A stretch of 64,000 bases of DNA from Candidatus Rokuibacteriota bacterium (GTDB taxonomy: Bacteria; Methylomirabilota; Methylomirabilia; Rokubacteriales; CSP1-6): the NCBI GenBank assembly GCA_003220225.1, contig QHRU01000046.1, positions 1 to 64,000 on the forward strand. Reading direction: 5' to 3'. This document shows positions 15,403-26,171 of the stretch, in pieces; within the stretch, counting starts at the first letter, position 1; each line of letters opens with the position of its first letter. The position numbers and the translations under genes were made by a program. The notes under the pieces are model-generated. The model ran no database searches. It was given only the letters and a program-made list of their open reading frames with translations, and was not told the origin of the DNA.

Positions 15403-17994
15403 CTAGATCAGCGCGCTCTCGAGGACGATGCCGCGGTCCACCACGCGCGCGGCCTGGCCGAGCAGCCGCGCCGTCTCGAGCGGAACCTCGGGGCCCTCGG
15501 CGAGCTGGCGCAGCAGGTCGATCAGCCGGCGCATCGCGCGCACGAGGTCGCCCTCGTGGCCGCCGAACGACTCGGCGACGATGCCCGACCAGTCGTCGTC
15601 GCCGGACGCCCAGCGGAAGACCGACGGCATGAAGCCGGGCTGCACGCTCACGGGAACGCCGAGGTGCCGCGCGCGCTGGGCCTGCCACACGGCGTCGGCG
15701 GCGGCGACGAGGCGGTCGAGGCGGTGCTTGAGCTTGGGCCGCTTCTTGAGGAACGCGCGCGCGATCGCCGGCTCGCCCGAGCGCGACTCCTCGAGCAGCG
15801 CCGCGCAGAGCGCGGCGGCCTCGGCCAGCGTGAGGTCGTCGAAGAGCCCGCGCGTCACCGTCTCGGCGAGGAGCAGCTCGTTGTCGTGGCGGAGGCTCGC
15901 GATGAGCCGGCCCTTGGGCTCCAGCCGGCCGTCGCGCACGGCGCCGAACTGCTCGAGCACCTCGACCACGCGCAGGAACTCCTGCCAGTAGGCGTCACGG
16001 AACGCGTCGAGGGCGGCGCGGCGCTGGGCCAGGCGCTCCTGCAGCCGCTCGAGGTCGCGCGCCGCGTGCTCGCAGCGCGTGGTCGCGCCCCACGGGCAGC
16101 GGTGACACTCGATGGCGGCTACCGCCGCCTCCGGCCCCTGCTCGCGCTCGCGCGCGATGAGGTCCGGCACCGACAGGCGCGCGAGCTGCTCCGAGAGGTG
16201 GCGCAGCCCGCGGGGCTCGCCGCGCCGCAGGTCGCGCGGCACGTGCAGTGGCGGCGTGGCCCAGAAGACCTTCTTGAGGAGCCCACTCTTCAGGCGGATC
16301 ACCGCGCCGTGAGGCAGGAGCGCGTCGAACAGCGTGCGATGGCCGCGGATCGCGTGCACGCCCAGAATCATCGCGAGGCTCGGCGCGCCCTTGCGCCGCA
16401 CGAGCGCGAGCCGCCCCGGCTCGGCCTCCGCCGGGGCGCGCTCGCCGCGGCGACCGCCCTTGCCCGTTGCCTGCCGGCGCGCCTCCACCTCCTGGCGCGC
16501 CCGCCGGTAGCGGCCGATGCGTCCGAAATCGCCGCACGGCGCCTCGTACACCTTCGCGCGCTCGAGCGCGTCTTCCAGCGCTCGAACTTCCGCTTCCATC
16601 TCTCGAATCTTCTTTAGATTTTGATACTGGCCGAATGACGACTCGATCCGCCTCCTCAGCAATTCGGGCGGGGCGCCGGTGCCGAGCAGCAGCGCCACGG
16701 AGCCGTAGCCGAGCTTGAACTGGCTCTCGATGGGCTCGGGCGCGCCGTCCACCACGCGCAGCAGGTCCTCGAGCCCGTCGCGCGCGTCGAGCGCGATCAC
16801 GCACTGGCCTTCCGGGTCGATGCCGCGCCGTCCCGCGCGGCCCGCCATCTGGGTCAGCTCGTTGTGCGTGAGCGAGCGGAAGCCGCGGTCGGTGCGCTTG
16901 GTCACGCCCTGCAAGACGACGGCGCGCGCCGGCATGTGGATGCCGAGCGACATCGTCTCGGTCGCGAACACGACGCGGCAGAGCCCGCGCTCGAAGAGGG
17001 TCTCGATCAGGCGCTTGAGGCCGGGGAGGATGCCCGCGTGATGCGTGGCCACCCCGATGCGCAGCCCCTGGAAGACGGCCTGGCTCAGCGCCGACTCGCC
17101 GATCGACGGGTTCTCGGCCACCGCCTCGCCGATGATCGTGTCCACCTCGCGGCGCTGCTCGCGCGTGATCAGCGGGCGCCCGTCGGCCAGCACGTCCTGC
17201 ATGGCGCGCTCACAGCCGGCGCGGCTGAAGATGAAGTAGATGGCGGGCAGCCAGCCGCGCGCGTCGAGCGCCTCGATGAGCACGGTGGGATCGACGACGC
17301 GGCGCGTGTACCAGCGCCCGCGGTCGTCCTGGCCGCGCGACTCGTCGCCGACGACGCGCGCGCGGCCCGTGCGGACCTCCGCGATGTCGTGGATGTCACC
17401 CGCGAGGTCGGCCACCGAGTAGTGCAGCGGTACCGGGCGGTCGGGATGGAAGATCGGCACGATCGGCCGGTGCACGAGCGAGATCCAGTCGGCGATCTCT
17501 TTGACGTTGGCGACGGTGGCCGAGAGCCCGACCAGCAGCACGTTCTTCGGCGCGCCGACGATGATCTCCTCCCACACCGTGCCGCGTCCCTCGTCGCCCA
17601 TGTAGTGGCATTCGTCGAGCACGATGTAGCCCAGGTCGTCGAGGCCGCTGCCGAACAGCGCGTTGCGGAGGATCTCGGTCGTCATCACCAGCACGCGCGC
17701 CTGAGCGTTGACCTTCACGTCACCGGTGAGGATGCCGACGGTGTCGGCGCCGTACGCGCGCGTGAAGTCGTTGAACTTCTGGTTGGAGAGCGCCTTGAGC
17801 GGCGTCGTGTACGCGATGCGGTTGCCGGTCTCGAGCGCGCACTGGATCGCGTACTCCGCGATGAGCGTCTTGCCGCTGCCCGTCGGCGCCGAGACGATCA
17901 CCGATTGATCCGCGTCGATGGCGCGGATGGCTTCGACCTGGAAGTCATCGAGGGCGAAGGAGAACTTCGCCCGAAACCGCTCGAAACGCTCCAC
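15403..17994 (-). CDS. Ski2-like DEAD/DEAH RNA helicase with DSHCT-type C terminus
   Basis: The 863-residue protein carries all core superfamily-2 motifs: APTGSGKT (about 36-43), TTPLKALSNQK, DECHYM near 125, SATVAN, HHAGILPGLK and QMAGRAGRRG. A long helical C-terminal region resembling the Mtr4/Ski2 DSHCT domain follows, plus a cysteine group (CHRCPWGATTRCEH) that may bind a metal. Bacterial members are thought to unwind structured RNA in decay or ribosome maturation. GTG codons at 18003, 18000 and 17994 are all possible starts; I favour 17994 because TACCGT lies 7 nt before it. It is divergent from the YCII-domain gene. Confidence 0.85.
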   Translation of the reverse strand: MERFERFRAKFSFALDDFQVEAIRAIDADQSVIVSAPTGSGKTLIAEYAIQCALETGNRIAYTTPLKALSNQKFNDFTRAYGADTVGILTGDVKVNAQARVLVMTTEILRNALFGSGLDDLGYIVLDECHYMGDEGRGTVWEEIIVGAPKNVLLVGLSATVANVKEIADWISLVHRPIVPIFHPDRPVPLHYSVADLAGDIHDIAEVRTGRARVVGDESRGQDDRGRWYTRRVVDPTVLIEALDARGWLPAIYFIFSRAGCERAMQDVLADGRPLITREQRREVDTIIGEAVAENPSIGESALSQAVFQGLRIGVATHHAGILPGLKRLIETLFERGLCRVVFATETMSLGIHMPARAVVLQGVTKRTDRGFRSLTHNELTQMAGRAGRRGIDPEGQCVIALDARDGLEDLLRVVDGAPEPIESQFKLGYGSVALLLGTGAPPELLRRRIESSFGQYQNLKKIREMEAEVRALEDALERAKVYEAPCGDFGRIGRYRRARQEVEARRQATGKGGRRGERAPAEAEPGRLALVRRKGAPSLAMILGVHAIRGHRTLFDALLPHGAVIRLKSGLLKKVFWATPPLHVPRDLRRGEPRGLRHLSEQLARLSVPDLIAREREQGPEAAVAAIECHRCPWGATTRCEHAARDLERLQERLAQRRAALDAFRDAYWQEFLRVVEVLEQFGAVRDGRLEPKGRLIASLRHDNELLLAETVTRGLFDDLTLAEAAALCAALLEESRSGEPAIARAFLKKRPKLKHRLDRLVAAADAVWQAQRARHLGVPVSVQPGFMPSVFRWASGDDDWSGIVAESFGGHEGDLVRAMRRLIDLLRQLAEGPEVPLETARLLGQAARVVDRGIVLESALI

Positions 17995-18001
17995 TTCCAC
18001 C

Positions 18002-18023
18002 ACGGTATCACGGGTGGTAGGCT
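18002..18023. promoter_or_regulatory. divergent -10 boxes for the helicase and YCII genes
   Basis: TACCGT (18002-18007, minus) lies 7 nt before GTG 17994. TAGGCT (18018-18023, plus) lies 7 nt before GTG 18031. Both would give leaderless transcripts, and only about 36 bp separate the two start codons. Confidence 0.4.
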
Positions 18024-18030
18024 CACCCGC

Positions 18031-18567
18031 GTGATCGTCTTCCACATGGCCATCACCACCGCCGAGGACTACGTGGCCAAGCGCGAGCCCCACCGGCGCG
18101 CCCACCTCGAGCGGCTGCACGGCTTGCGGGCCGCCGGCATCCTGATCGGCGGCGGTCCCGCGCCCGACGGCCGGCGCGTCGACATCTTCTATCGCCTGCA
18201 GCAGCCGGCGCAGGTCACGCCCGCGGTGGAGGAGGATCCGTACTTCCTCGCCGGAGCCTGGACGGGCTACACGCCCTCCTCGTTCACGCACTTCGTGGAG
18301 CCGTGGGAGCAGGTGCCGCTCGTGCTCGACGGCTCGCGGGTCGCCACCATCGTCGAGGGGCCGGCCGCCGACGAGGACATGGCGCAGTTCGCGCTGATCG
18401 AGGCGCGCGGCGCGGGCCGCCTCGCCTTCGGCGGCCTCTTCGAGGGCGCGCGCACGCTGGCCGTGCTGAAGACGCCGCGCGCCGACGAGGCGCTGGCCTG
18501 GCTCGGCGACACGGGCTTCTGGAAGAGGGACGCCCTCGCCGCGCGGCCCTGGCTCCACGTCCTCTGA
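18031..18567 (+). CDS. YCII-related domain protein
   Basis: The 178-residue protein resembles the YciI/YCII ferredoxin-like fold: an early RxxHxxxL helix (REPHRRAHLERLHG), GILIGGGPAPDG, and a second half that looks like a repeat of the same fold (GTRVATIVEGPAADEDMAQF-like text, then GGLFEGARTLAVL). YCII proteins often bind or dehydrochlorinate small molecules, and their function is rarely known. It lies 27 bp upstream of the solute-binding protein gene on the same strand and could be the first gene of that operon. Confidence 0.7.
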   Translation: MIVFHMAITTAEDYVAKREPHRRAHLERLHGLRAAGILIGGGPAPDGRRVDIFYRLQQPAQVTPAVEEDPYFLAGAWTGYTPSSFTHFVEPWEQVPLVLDGSRVATIVEGPAADEDMAQFALIEARGAGRLAFGGLFEGARTLAVLKTPRADEALAWLGDTGFWKRDALAARPWLHVL

Positions 18568-18594
18568 TCCGATGACTCCCGCCCGGAGGCACGT

Positions 18595-19622
18595 ATGAGA
18601 CGACTCCCGCTCGCCGCGCTCGCCCTGCTCGCCGTGGCGGCCGCGACGTGGCTGCCGCAGCCCGTCGTCGACGCGCAGTCGAAGACGCTCGTCGTCACCG
18701 GCTACGGCGGCCGCTGGTCGGAGGTCATGAAGAAGGCGCTCGTCGAGCCGTTCGAGAAGAAGTACGACGCGCGCGTCGAGATCGTCACCGGCATCACGAC
18801 CGAGTGGGTGGCCAAGCTCATGGCGGCCGGCCCCGACAACCCGCCCTTCGACGTCGTGATGGGCAACGAGCCCCCGTTCCCGATCCCGCGCGAGCGCGGC
18901 TTCTTCGAGAAGCGCAATCCGACGGCGGCGCCGAACATCAAGAACGTCTACGACAAGGCGCTGATCGGCGACACCAGCCTCGCGATCTTCTGGGCGCGCA
19001 TCGGGCTCGCGTACCGGACCGATATGGGACTGAAGCGCCCGACGTCGTGGAAGGACTTCTGGGATCCCTCGTACGACGCCAAGCGCGGCATCTACGTCAT
19101 CGGCAACACGCTGGGCATCAACTTCCTGTTCATGGCCGACAAGATCTATGGCAAGGACTACTTCGACGTCGACGCCGGCATCGCGGCGATCAAGAAGCTG
19201 AACGCCAAGATGGTGGACTTCACGGGCACGATTGAAAAGCATCTGCAGTCGAAGGAGGTCTCGATCGCCGTGCTGCACGACGGCTCGACCTACGACCTGG
19301 CGAAGCGTGACATTCCGGTGGACTGGGTGGCGCCGAAAGAGGGCGTGCCGATCCTCGACCAGGTCATCCAGGTCACGCGCGGCAGCAAGAACAAGGACCT
19401 CGCGTGGAAGCTGATCGACATGTACCTGTCGCCCGAAGTCCAGACGGCGTTCGCGACCGAGCTGTTCTTCAGCCCGACGAACAAGACCGTGAAGCTGCCG
19501 CCCGACGTCGCCAAGAAGCTCATCACGGGCCCCGCCGACGTCGACAAGCTCGTGCTCTTCGACTGGAACCAGGTGGCCAAGCAGCGCCCGCAGTGGACCG
19601 AGCGCTGGAACAAGGAGCTTCG

Positions 19623-19626
<4 letters not shown>
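18595..19626 (+). CDS. ABC transporter substrate-binding protein (PotD/spermidine-putrescine-like family)
   Basis: The 343-residue protein has a signal peptide of about 27 residues (RRLPLAALALLAVAA, cleavage near DAQS). It then has the fold of periplasmic binding proteins of the polyamine/thiamine/iron group (VTGYGGRWSEVMKKALVEPF, NPPFDVVMGNEPP, GIYVIGNTLGINFLF). GGAGG precedes the ATG. It delivers its ligand to the permeases and ATPase encoded downstream. The neighbouring AroM, DUF917 and hydantoinase genes suggest a hydantoin, amide or nitrogen heterocycle as ligand, but that is inference. Confidence 0.85.
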
Positions 19627-20677
<1,051 letters not shown>

Positions 20678-20681
<4 letters not shown>

Positions 20682-21361
20682 GCGGCAAGACGCGGATCGG
20701 CATGGTCACGGTCGGCCAGGCTCCGCGCGCCGATATCGTGCCCGACATGGCCGCGCTCCTGCCCGACGTCGACATCCTCGAGGCGGGCGCCCTCGACGGC
20801 CTCGACCGCGCGGCCATCGCGCGGCTGGCGCCGGAGGGCGACGACGAGATCCTCGTGACGCGACTGGCCGACGCGTCGTCGGTCTTCGTCGGCAAGTCGC
20901 ACGTGCTGCCGCGCGTGAAGGCGCGCATCGCCGCCCTCGAGGATGCGGGCGTCGCGCTGACCGTCCTGCTCTGCACCGGCACCTTTCCAAGCATCCCCGC
21001 GCGGCGGCCGCTGCTCGAGCCCCAGCAAGTCCTGCTCGGCGTGCTGCGGGGACTCTCGCATCCCGGCCGGCTCGGCGTGCTGACGCCGTCCGAGCGTCAC
21101 GTGCCGCAGACGACGGCGCGCTGGCAGGCCGACGGCTTCGACGCCGCCGTCGTGCCGCTCTCGCCGTACGAGGAGCACGACCCCGCCGCCGTCGCCCGGG
21201 CCGCGGCCGCGCTGCGCGAGGCCGGGGCCGGCGTCGTCGTGATGGACTGCATCGGCTTCCGCGACGTCACCCGGCGCGACCTGGCGGCGCGGCTCGGCGT
21301 CCCGGTGCTCGTGGCCAACCTGCTCGTGGCACGGCTGGCGGCGGAGCTGCTCGCGCTGTGA
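20678..21361 (+). CDS. AroM-family protein
   Basis: The 227-residue protein resembles the AroM family (RIGMVTVGQAPRADIVPDM at 5-23, LLCTGTFP and VVMDCIGF), which shares the Asp/Glu/hydantoin racemase-like fold with two cysteines in equivalent positions (LCTG and DCIG). Its activity in E. coli is unknown, but the fold and the hydantoinase neighbours point to racemisation or binding of a cyclic amide or amino-acid derivative. It overlaps the ATPase gene by 4 bp. Confidence 0.8.
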
Positions 21362-21385
21362 TGCCCGCTCCCCTGTCAGTCAGTG

Positions 21386-21500
21386 TGGGGGGCCCCGATA
21401 TGGCCCCCCAGTCTCTTCAAGCGAAGGGGGCTACGCCCCCCTCGGACTCCCCCGGCCAACGCTCGGACGCGCCCCGGCGAAGCCGTGGCGCGCCTCGGGG
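21386..21500. repeat. palindromic repeat family 1 with extra hairpin (copy D)
   Basis: The core is at 21386-21410 (TGGGGGGCC / GGCCCCCCA, loop CCGATAT). It is followed by a second palindrome, CGAAGGGGGC tac GCCCCCCTCGG, and the GGCGAAGCCGTGGCGCGCC end. It is nearly identical to copy E at 28945. It sits inside the ABC operon between the AroM and permease genes and is open in the permease frame. Confidence 0.85.
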
Positions 21501-21505
21501 TTGAA

Positions 21506-22351
21506 ATGCGCGCCCGCGCGCGGCTGCTCCTGCTGCTGCCGTTCACCGCGCTGCTCGGCGTGTTCTTCGCGGCGCCCCTGCTCCTGATGGTCGCCATCAG
21601 CGTGTCGCGCCAGTCCTTCGGCGAGCTGCAGTGGACGTTCACCCTGCACCACTACGCGCGGTTCTTCTCGGACGCCTACTACATCGGCGTGCTCTGGGAC
21701 ACGCTCGTGCTCGGCGCGATCGTCACGGTGGCCTCGCTGCTGCTCGGCTACCCGCTGGCCTATCACCTCGCGCGGACGCGCTCGCGCTGGAAACCGTTCC
21801 TGCTCGTGGCCGTGCTCTCGCCGCTGCTGGTGGGGATCGTGATCCGCTGCTACGGCTGGATGATCCTGCTCGCCGACCGCGGGCTGATCAACGCCACCCT
21901 CGTCGAGCGCGGCTGGCTCGCGAAGCCGCTGCCCCTCATGTACAACCGCTTCGGCGTGGCCGTGGCCCTCGTCCACGTCTTCCTGCCCTTCATGGTGCTG
22001 TCGCTCACCGGCGTGCTCAAGCGGATCGACCCGCACGCGCTGGAGGCGGCCATGACGCTCGGCGCCTCGCCGCGGCGGGCGTTCCTGGAGGTCACGCTGC
22101 CGCTCTCGCTGCCGGGCATCCTGGCGGGCTCGCTGCTCGTGTTCTCGCTGGCGATCTCGTCGTTCGTGGTGCCGGTCCTGCTGGGCGGCTTCAAGGTCCA
22201 GGTGCTGCCGATGATCGTGTACGAGCAGGTGCTGTCGGTCTTCGACTGGCCGTTCGGCGCCGCCAACGCCTTCGTGCTGCTCGTGATCTCGATCGCCCTC
22301 ATCGCCGTGTACATCCGCGTGACCGAGCGCGCGCTGCGGGGCATCGTGTGA
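21506..22351 (+). CDS. ABC transporter permease (PotB-like)
   Basis: The 281-residue membrane protein has about six spans and the EAA-type loop EAAMTLGASPRRAFLEVTLPLSLPG that contacts the ATPase, as in polyamine-type importers. The same frame is open 41 codons further upstream, but that stretch is entirely encoded by repeat copy D. I therefore chose ATG 21506, which opens with a basic residue cluster and the first span. It is coupled to the next permease through a GTGA overlap. Confidence 0.86.
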   Translation: MRARARLLLLLPFTALLGVFFAAPLLLMVAISVSRQSFGELQWTFTLHHYARFFSDAYYIGVLWDTLVLGAIVTVASLLLGYPLAYHLARTRSRWKPFLLVAVLSPLLVGIVIRCYGWMILLADRGLINATLVERGWLAKPLPLMYNRFGVAVALVHVFLPFMVLSLTGVLKRIDPHALEAAMTLGASPRRAFLEVTLPLSLPGILAGSLLVFSLAISSFVVPVLLGGFKVQVLPMIVYEQVLSVFDWPFGAANAFVLLVISIALIAVYIRVTERALRGIV

Positions 22352-23121
22352 TCCTGCGCGCGGCCGTGGGCGCCGTCTACGTGTTCCTGCTGGTCCCGAT
22401 GGTCGTGGTCGTGGTGGCCGCCTTCAACAGCGGCACCTTCTTCACGTTCCCGCCCCAGGGCTTCTCGCTGCGCTGGTTCGCCAACTTCTTCGCGCGGCGG
22501 GAGTTCATGCAGGCGCTGCGGCTGTCCACCGAGCTGGCCCTGTGGACGGCCGTGCTGTCCACGCTGGCGGGCACGCTGGCGGCCATCGCGCTCGTGCGCG
22601 GGCGCTTCCGCGGCCGCGACGCGGTGAACGCCTTCGTGACCTCGCCGCTGCTGCTGCCGCAGATCCTGACCGGCGTCGCGCTCCTGCAGTTCTTCACGCT
22701 GGTGCGGCTGCACCAGACGTACTGGGCGCTCCTGATCGGCCACGTGGTGGTGACGACCCCGTACGTGGTGCGCACGGTCACGGCCACGCTGACCCACTTC
22801 GACCTGGCGCTGGAGGAGGCGGCCCAGAGCCTCGGCGCGCATCCCGTCCGCGCGTTCCTGGAGGTCACGCTGGGCGTCATCAAGCCGGGCGTGGTGGCCG
22901 GGGCGATCTTCGCGTTCGCCATCTCCTTCGACAACTTCACGCTCTCGCTCTTCCTCACCTCCTCCCGGCTCACGCCGCTGCCGATCGAGCTGTTCGCCTA
23001 CCTCAAGTACTCGTTCGATCCCACCGCCGCCGCCGTCTCCGCGGTCGCCATCGGCGTGGCGCTGGTGGTCGTGCTCGGCATCGCGCGCGTCCTGGGCCTC
23101 GAGGAGTTCACCGGCTTCTGA
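22348..23121 (+). CDS. ABC transporter permease (PotC-like)
   Basis: The 257-residue protein has about six hydrophobic spans and the EAA motif EEAAQSLGAHPVRAFLEVTLG near residues 155-175. It pairs with the preceding permease to form the heterodimeric channel. GTG 22348 overlaps the upstream stop by 4 bp, and its own stop overlaps the next gene as TGATG. Confidence 0.86.
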   Translation: MILRAAVGAVYVFLLVPMVVVVVAAFNSGTFFTFPPQGFSLRWFANFFARREFMQALRLSTELALWTAVLSTLAGTLAAIALVRGRFRGRDAVNAFVTSPLLLPQILTGVALLQFFTLVRLHQTYWALLIGHVVVTTPYVVRTVTATLTHFDLALEEAAQSLGAHPVRAFLEVTLGVIKPGVVAGAIFAFAISFDNFTLSLFLTSSRLTPLPIELFAYLKYSFDPTAAAVSAVAIGVALVVVLGIARVLGLEEFTGF

Positions 23122-24194
23122 TGCGTCCCGTGTCCCTGGCCGAGATCGAGTCGCTCGCCATCGGCGCCTGGATCCTGGGCACCGGAGGCGGCGGCAGCCC
23201 CTACCTGGCGCTGCTGAACATGCGCCGGCTCTACCGCGCGGGGACGGTCGTGCAGCTGATGGACCCGATGGACCTCGCCGACGACGCCCTCGTGGCCATC
23301 GTCTCCAACATGGGCGCGCCGCTCGTCGGCCAGGAGCGGCTCACCGACCCGCGCACGATCGAGCGCGCGGTGCGGATGATGGAGGAGTATCTCGGCCGGC
23401 GCTTCACCGCCGTGATGTCGCTCGAGATCGGCGGCGGCAACTCCATCCAGCCGTTCATGGCCGCCGCCCTGCTCGGTCTGCCCGTGGTGGACGGCGACTG
23501 CATGGGGCGCGCGTTTCCCGAGGCGCAGATGACCTCGTTCGCCATTCACGACCTGCCGATGTACCCGCTCACGCTCGCCGACGTGCGCGACAACGCCGTC
23601 ATCGTCGCGCGCGCGGAGTCGTGGAAGTGGATGGAGCGGCTGTCGCGCACGGCGTGCGTCGCCGTCGGCTCGATCGCGGCCACGTGCAAGGCGCCGCGGA
23701 CGGGCAAGGAAGTGAAGGAGTGCGGCATCCTCTCTACGACCACCAAGGCGATGCGCCTGGGCCAGGCCGTGCAGGCCGCGCGCCGCGCGCACCGCGACCC
23801 CGTGCAGGCGGTGATCGACATCGAGCGCGGCCTGCGCCTGTTTACCGGCAAGGTGCAGGACGTCGCGCGCCGGGCCACCGAGGGGTTCCTGCGCGGCACC
23901 GCCACCCTGGAGGGCCTCGATGCGGACCGCGGTCACGCGTTCCGGCTCGCGTTCCAGAACGAGTTCGCCGTCGGCTGGCTCGACGGCCAGGTGCGCGTGA
24001 CGACGCCGGATCTCATCTGCGTGCTCGACACGGTCTCCGGCGACGCCGTGGGCACCGAGACGCTGCGCTACGGCCAGCGCGTGACGGTGGTTGCCCTGCC
24101 CGCGGCGCCGATCTTACTGACGCCGAAGGGCCTGGAGCACGTCGGGCCGCGCGCGTTCGGCTACGACCTGGATTTCACGTCGGTGTTCCGATGA
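23121..24194 (+). CDS. DUF917 / S-methyl thiohydantoin desulfurase-like protein
   Basis: The 357-residue protein matches the DUF917 family (start IESLAIGAWILGTGGGGSPY, then EIGGGNS and GDCMGRAFPE). One family member has been described as an S-methyl-thiohydantoin desulfurase, and DUF917 proteins are commonly encoded beside hydantoinase/oxoprolinase subunits, as here. The substrate is probably a hydantoin-like ring compound imported by this operon. TGATG and ATGA overlaps connect it on both sides. Confidence 0.82.
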   Translation: MRPVSLAEIESLAIGAWILGTGGGGSPYLALLNMRRLYRAGTVVQLMDPMDLADDALVAIVSNMGAPLVGQERLTDPRTIERAVRMMEEYLGRRFTAVMSLEIGGGNSIQPFMAAALLGLPVVDGDCMGRAFPEAQMTSFAIHDLPMYPLTLADVRDNAVIVARAESWKWMERLSRTACVAVGSIAATCKAPRTGKEVKECGILSTTTKAMRLGQAVQAARRAHRDPVQAVIDIERGLRLFTGKVQDVARRATEGFLRGTATLEGLDADRGHAFRLAFQNEFAVGWLDGQVRVTTPDLICVLDTVSGDAVGTETLRYGQRVTVVALPAAPILLTPKGLEHVGPRAFGYDLDFTSVFR

Positions 24195-25732
24195 AGCGCG
24201 TGGGCATCGACGTCGGGGGGACCAACACCGACGCCGTCCTGCTCGACGGCGAGCGCGTGGTGGCCGCCGTCAAGACGCCCACCACCGCCGATGTCACGAG
24301 CGGGATCACCCGCGCGCTGGCCGATCTGCTCGCGGCGGCGCCCACGGCGGCCCGCGTCGATGCCGTCATGATCGGCACCACGCATTTCACCAACGCCGTC
24401 GTCCAGCGCCGCGGCCTCACGCGCATCGCCGCCGTGCGGATCGGGCTGCCCGCGAGCGCATCGCTGCCGCCCTTCGTCGACTGGCCCGACGATCTCGCCG
24501 AGCTCGTCCGCGGCGAGGTGGTCATGCTCGAGGGCGGCCACGAGTACGACGGCCGGCCGATCGTGCCGTTCGACGCCGCGGGCATGCGGGCGGCGGCGCG
24601 ACGCTTCCGCGAGGCCGGCGTCACCTCGGTGGCCGTCGCCTCGGTGTTCTCGCCGCTCGACCCGTCCTGCGAGGAGCAGGCGGCGGCGATCCTCGCCGAG
24701 GAGTGCCCCGACACCGCGGTCACGCTCTCGCACCGCCTGGGCCGCATCGGGCTCCTCGAGCGCGAGAACGTCACCCTGCTCAACGCGTGCCTGCTGGACC
24801 TCGCCCGGAAGACCGCGCGCGCCTTCATCGACGCGCTGCGCGCCAGCGGCATCGTCGCGCCGCTCTACCTCACGCAGAACGACGGTACCGTGATGCTGGC
24901 GGAGGTCGCCGAGCAGTATCCCGTCTACTCGTTCGCCTCCGGGCCGACCAACAGCATGCGCGGCGCCGCGTTTCTCTCACGGCTCGCCGACGCGCTCGTG
25001 GTGGACGTCGGCGGCACCACCACCGACGTCGGCGCGCTCCGCCACGGCTTTCCCCGCGAGGCGAACAACGTCGTCGAGGTCGGCGGTGTCCGCACGCTCT
25101 TCCGGATGCCGGATCTGCTGTCGCTCGGGCTCGGCGGCGGCAGCCTCGTGACGCTCGATCCCCTGTCGATCGGCCCCCTCAGCGTCGGCTACCGGCTGAC
25201 GACGGAGAGCCGTGTCTTCGGCGGGACCACGCTCACCGCCACCGACGTCGGCGTCGCGGCGGGCTTGCTGGACCTCGGCGACCGTCACCGCGTGGCCGAC
25301 CTGCCGGGGCCGCTCGTCCGTCGCGCCGTCCAGCGCATCGGCGCGATCGTCGAGGAGGCGGTGGACCGCGTGAAGACCGAGGCCGGCGACGTGCCGCTGG
25401 TCGTCGTGGGCGGCGGCGCGTTCCTCGTGCCCGAACGGCTGGCGGGGGTGTCCTCGGTCGTCGGCGTCGAGCACCAGGCCGTGGCCAACGCCGTCGGCGC
25501 CGCCATCGCCCAGGTGAGCGGCGAGGTGGACCAGATCTTCCAGGCGCTGCCGCGCGAGGAGGCGATCGCGCGCGCGAGCCGGATCGCCGCGGACCGAGCC
25601 GTCACCGCGGGCGCGGCGCGCGACACGCTGCGCACGGTCGAGGTCGAGGACCTCCCGCTCGCCTACCTGCCGGGCAACTCGCTGCGCGTGCGCGTCCGCG
25701 TGGTCGGCGAGATCGCCGCTGGAGGGCCTTGA
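24191..25732 (+). CDS. hyuA: hydantoinase A / 5-oxoprolinase-type ATPase subunit
   Basis: The 513-residue protein has an actin/hexokinase-like ATP-binding start (RVGIDVGGTNTDAVLLDG), a second phosphate motif (VVDVGGTTTDVGAL) near 280, and LGLGGGSLV. It corresponds to the Hydant_A_N plus Hydantoinase_A part of the family without the HyuB half, and no HyuB gene follows. Relatives hydrolyse cyclic amides (hydantoins, 5-oxoproline) at the cost of ATP. It is the last gene of a seven-gene coupled operon that starts with the binding protein at 18595. Confidence 0.83.
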   Translation: MKRVGIDVGGTNTDAVLLDGERVVAAVKTPTTADVTSGITRALADLLAAAPTAARVDAVMIGTTHFTNAVVQRRGLTRIAAVRIGLPASASLPPFVDWPDDLAELVRGEVVMLEGGHEYDGRPIVPFDAAGMRAAARRFREAGVTSVAVASVFSPLDPSCEEQAAAILAEECPDTAVTLSHRLGRIGLLERENVTLLNACLLDLARKTARAFIDALRASGIVAPLYLTQNDGTVMLAEVAEQYPVYSFASGPTNSMRGAAFLSRLADALVVDVGGTTTDVGALRHGFPREANNVVEVGGVRTLFRMPDLLSLGLGGGSLVTLDPLSIGPLSVGYRLTTESRVFGGTTLTATDVGVAAGLLDLGDRHRVADLPGPLVRRAVQRIGAIVEEAVDRVKTEAGDVPLVVVGGGAFLVPERLAGVSSVVGVEHQAVANAVGAAIAQVSGEVDQIFQALPREEAIARASRIAADRAVTAGAARDTLRTVEVEDLPLAYLPGNSLRVRVRVVGEIAAGGP

Positions 25733-25763
25733 CGCGCGCGCGGGTCGGGCGTACTCAGACCGC

Positions 25764-26066
25764 GTGGCCCTCCGAATCATCGTGCTCGTCGTCGCGCTCG
25801 TCTCCCCCGCCCTCACGACCCTGGCGCACATCGATCCCCCCGATCCGACGTGGATCGGCGGCTACTGGGACGACGACGATTTCGACGCCGCCGTCGATTC
25901 GATCTTGCACACCTGCGCCGTCGAGCCCGGGTCACCGGCCGACGTCGGCCCGCCGCGGGCGCTCGTTGCGCGGCTCGGCACGCTCGAAGTCAACGCGATC
26001 CCGCCGCCGGTCGCGACGACCGACGCCCCGCGCGCGCCGCCCACTGCCCTCCTGACCGAAGCGTAA
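25764..26066 (+). CDS. small secreted protein, unknown
   Basis: A 100-residue frame starts at GTG 25764. A signal peptide (about 1-22, ALRIIVLVVALVSPALTTLA) is followed by HIDPPDPTWIGGYWDDDDFD, a single Cys and a Pro/Ala-rich tail. No family is recognised. TACTCA 6 nt before the GTG is a weak -10 candidate. The acidic DDDD patch might bind a cation, but this is speculation. Confidence 0.55.
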   Translation: MALRIIVLVVALVSPALTTLAHIDPPDPTWIGGYWDDDDFDAAVDSILHTCAVEPGSPADVGPPRALVARLGTLEVNAIPPPVATTDAPRAPPTALLTEA

Positions 26067-26171
26067 CCGCGGCCCCACCGGGAGTGATGCCGCGCGCGCG
26101 GTCCACGCGTGCGCGCGGACGGCTGCGCTCGTCCCCTGCGCGTCCGGTTCCGCATGAGAAGGAGGTCTGCG

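Noticed and set aside
21383-21505. 41-residue N-terminal extension of the permease
   Set aside because: It is encoded entirely by repeat copy D, precedes the first span, and the same peptide text appears next to copy E, so it reflects the repeat and not the transporter.
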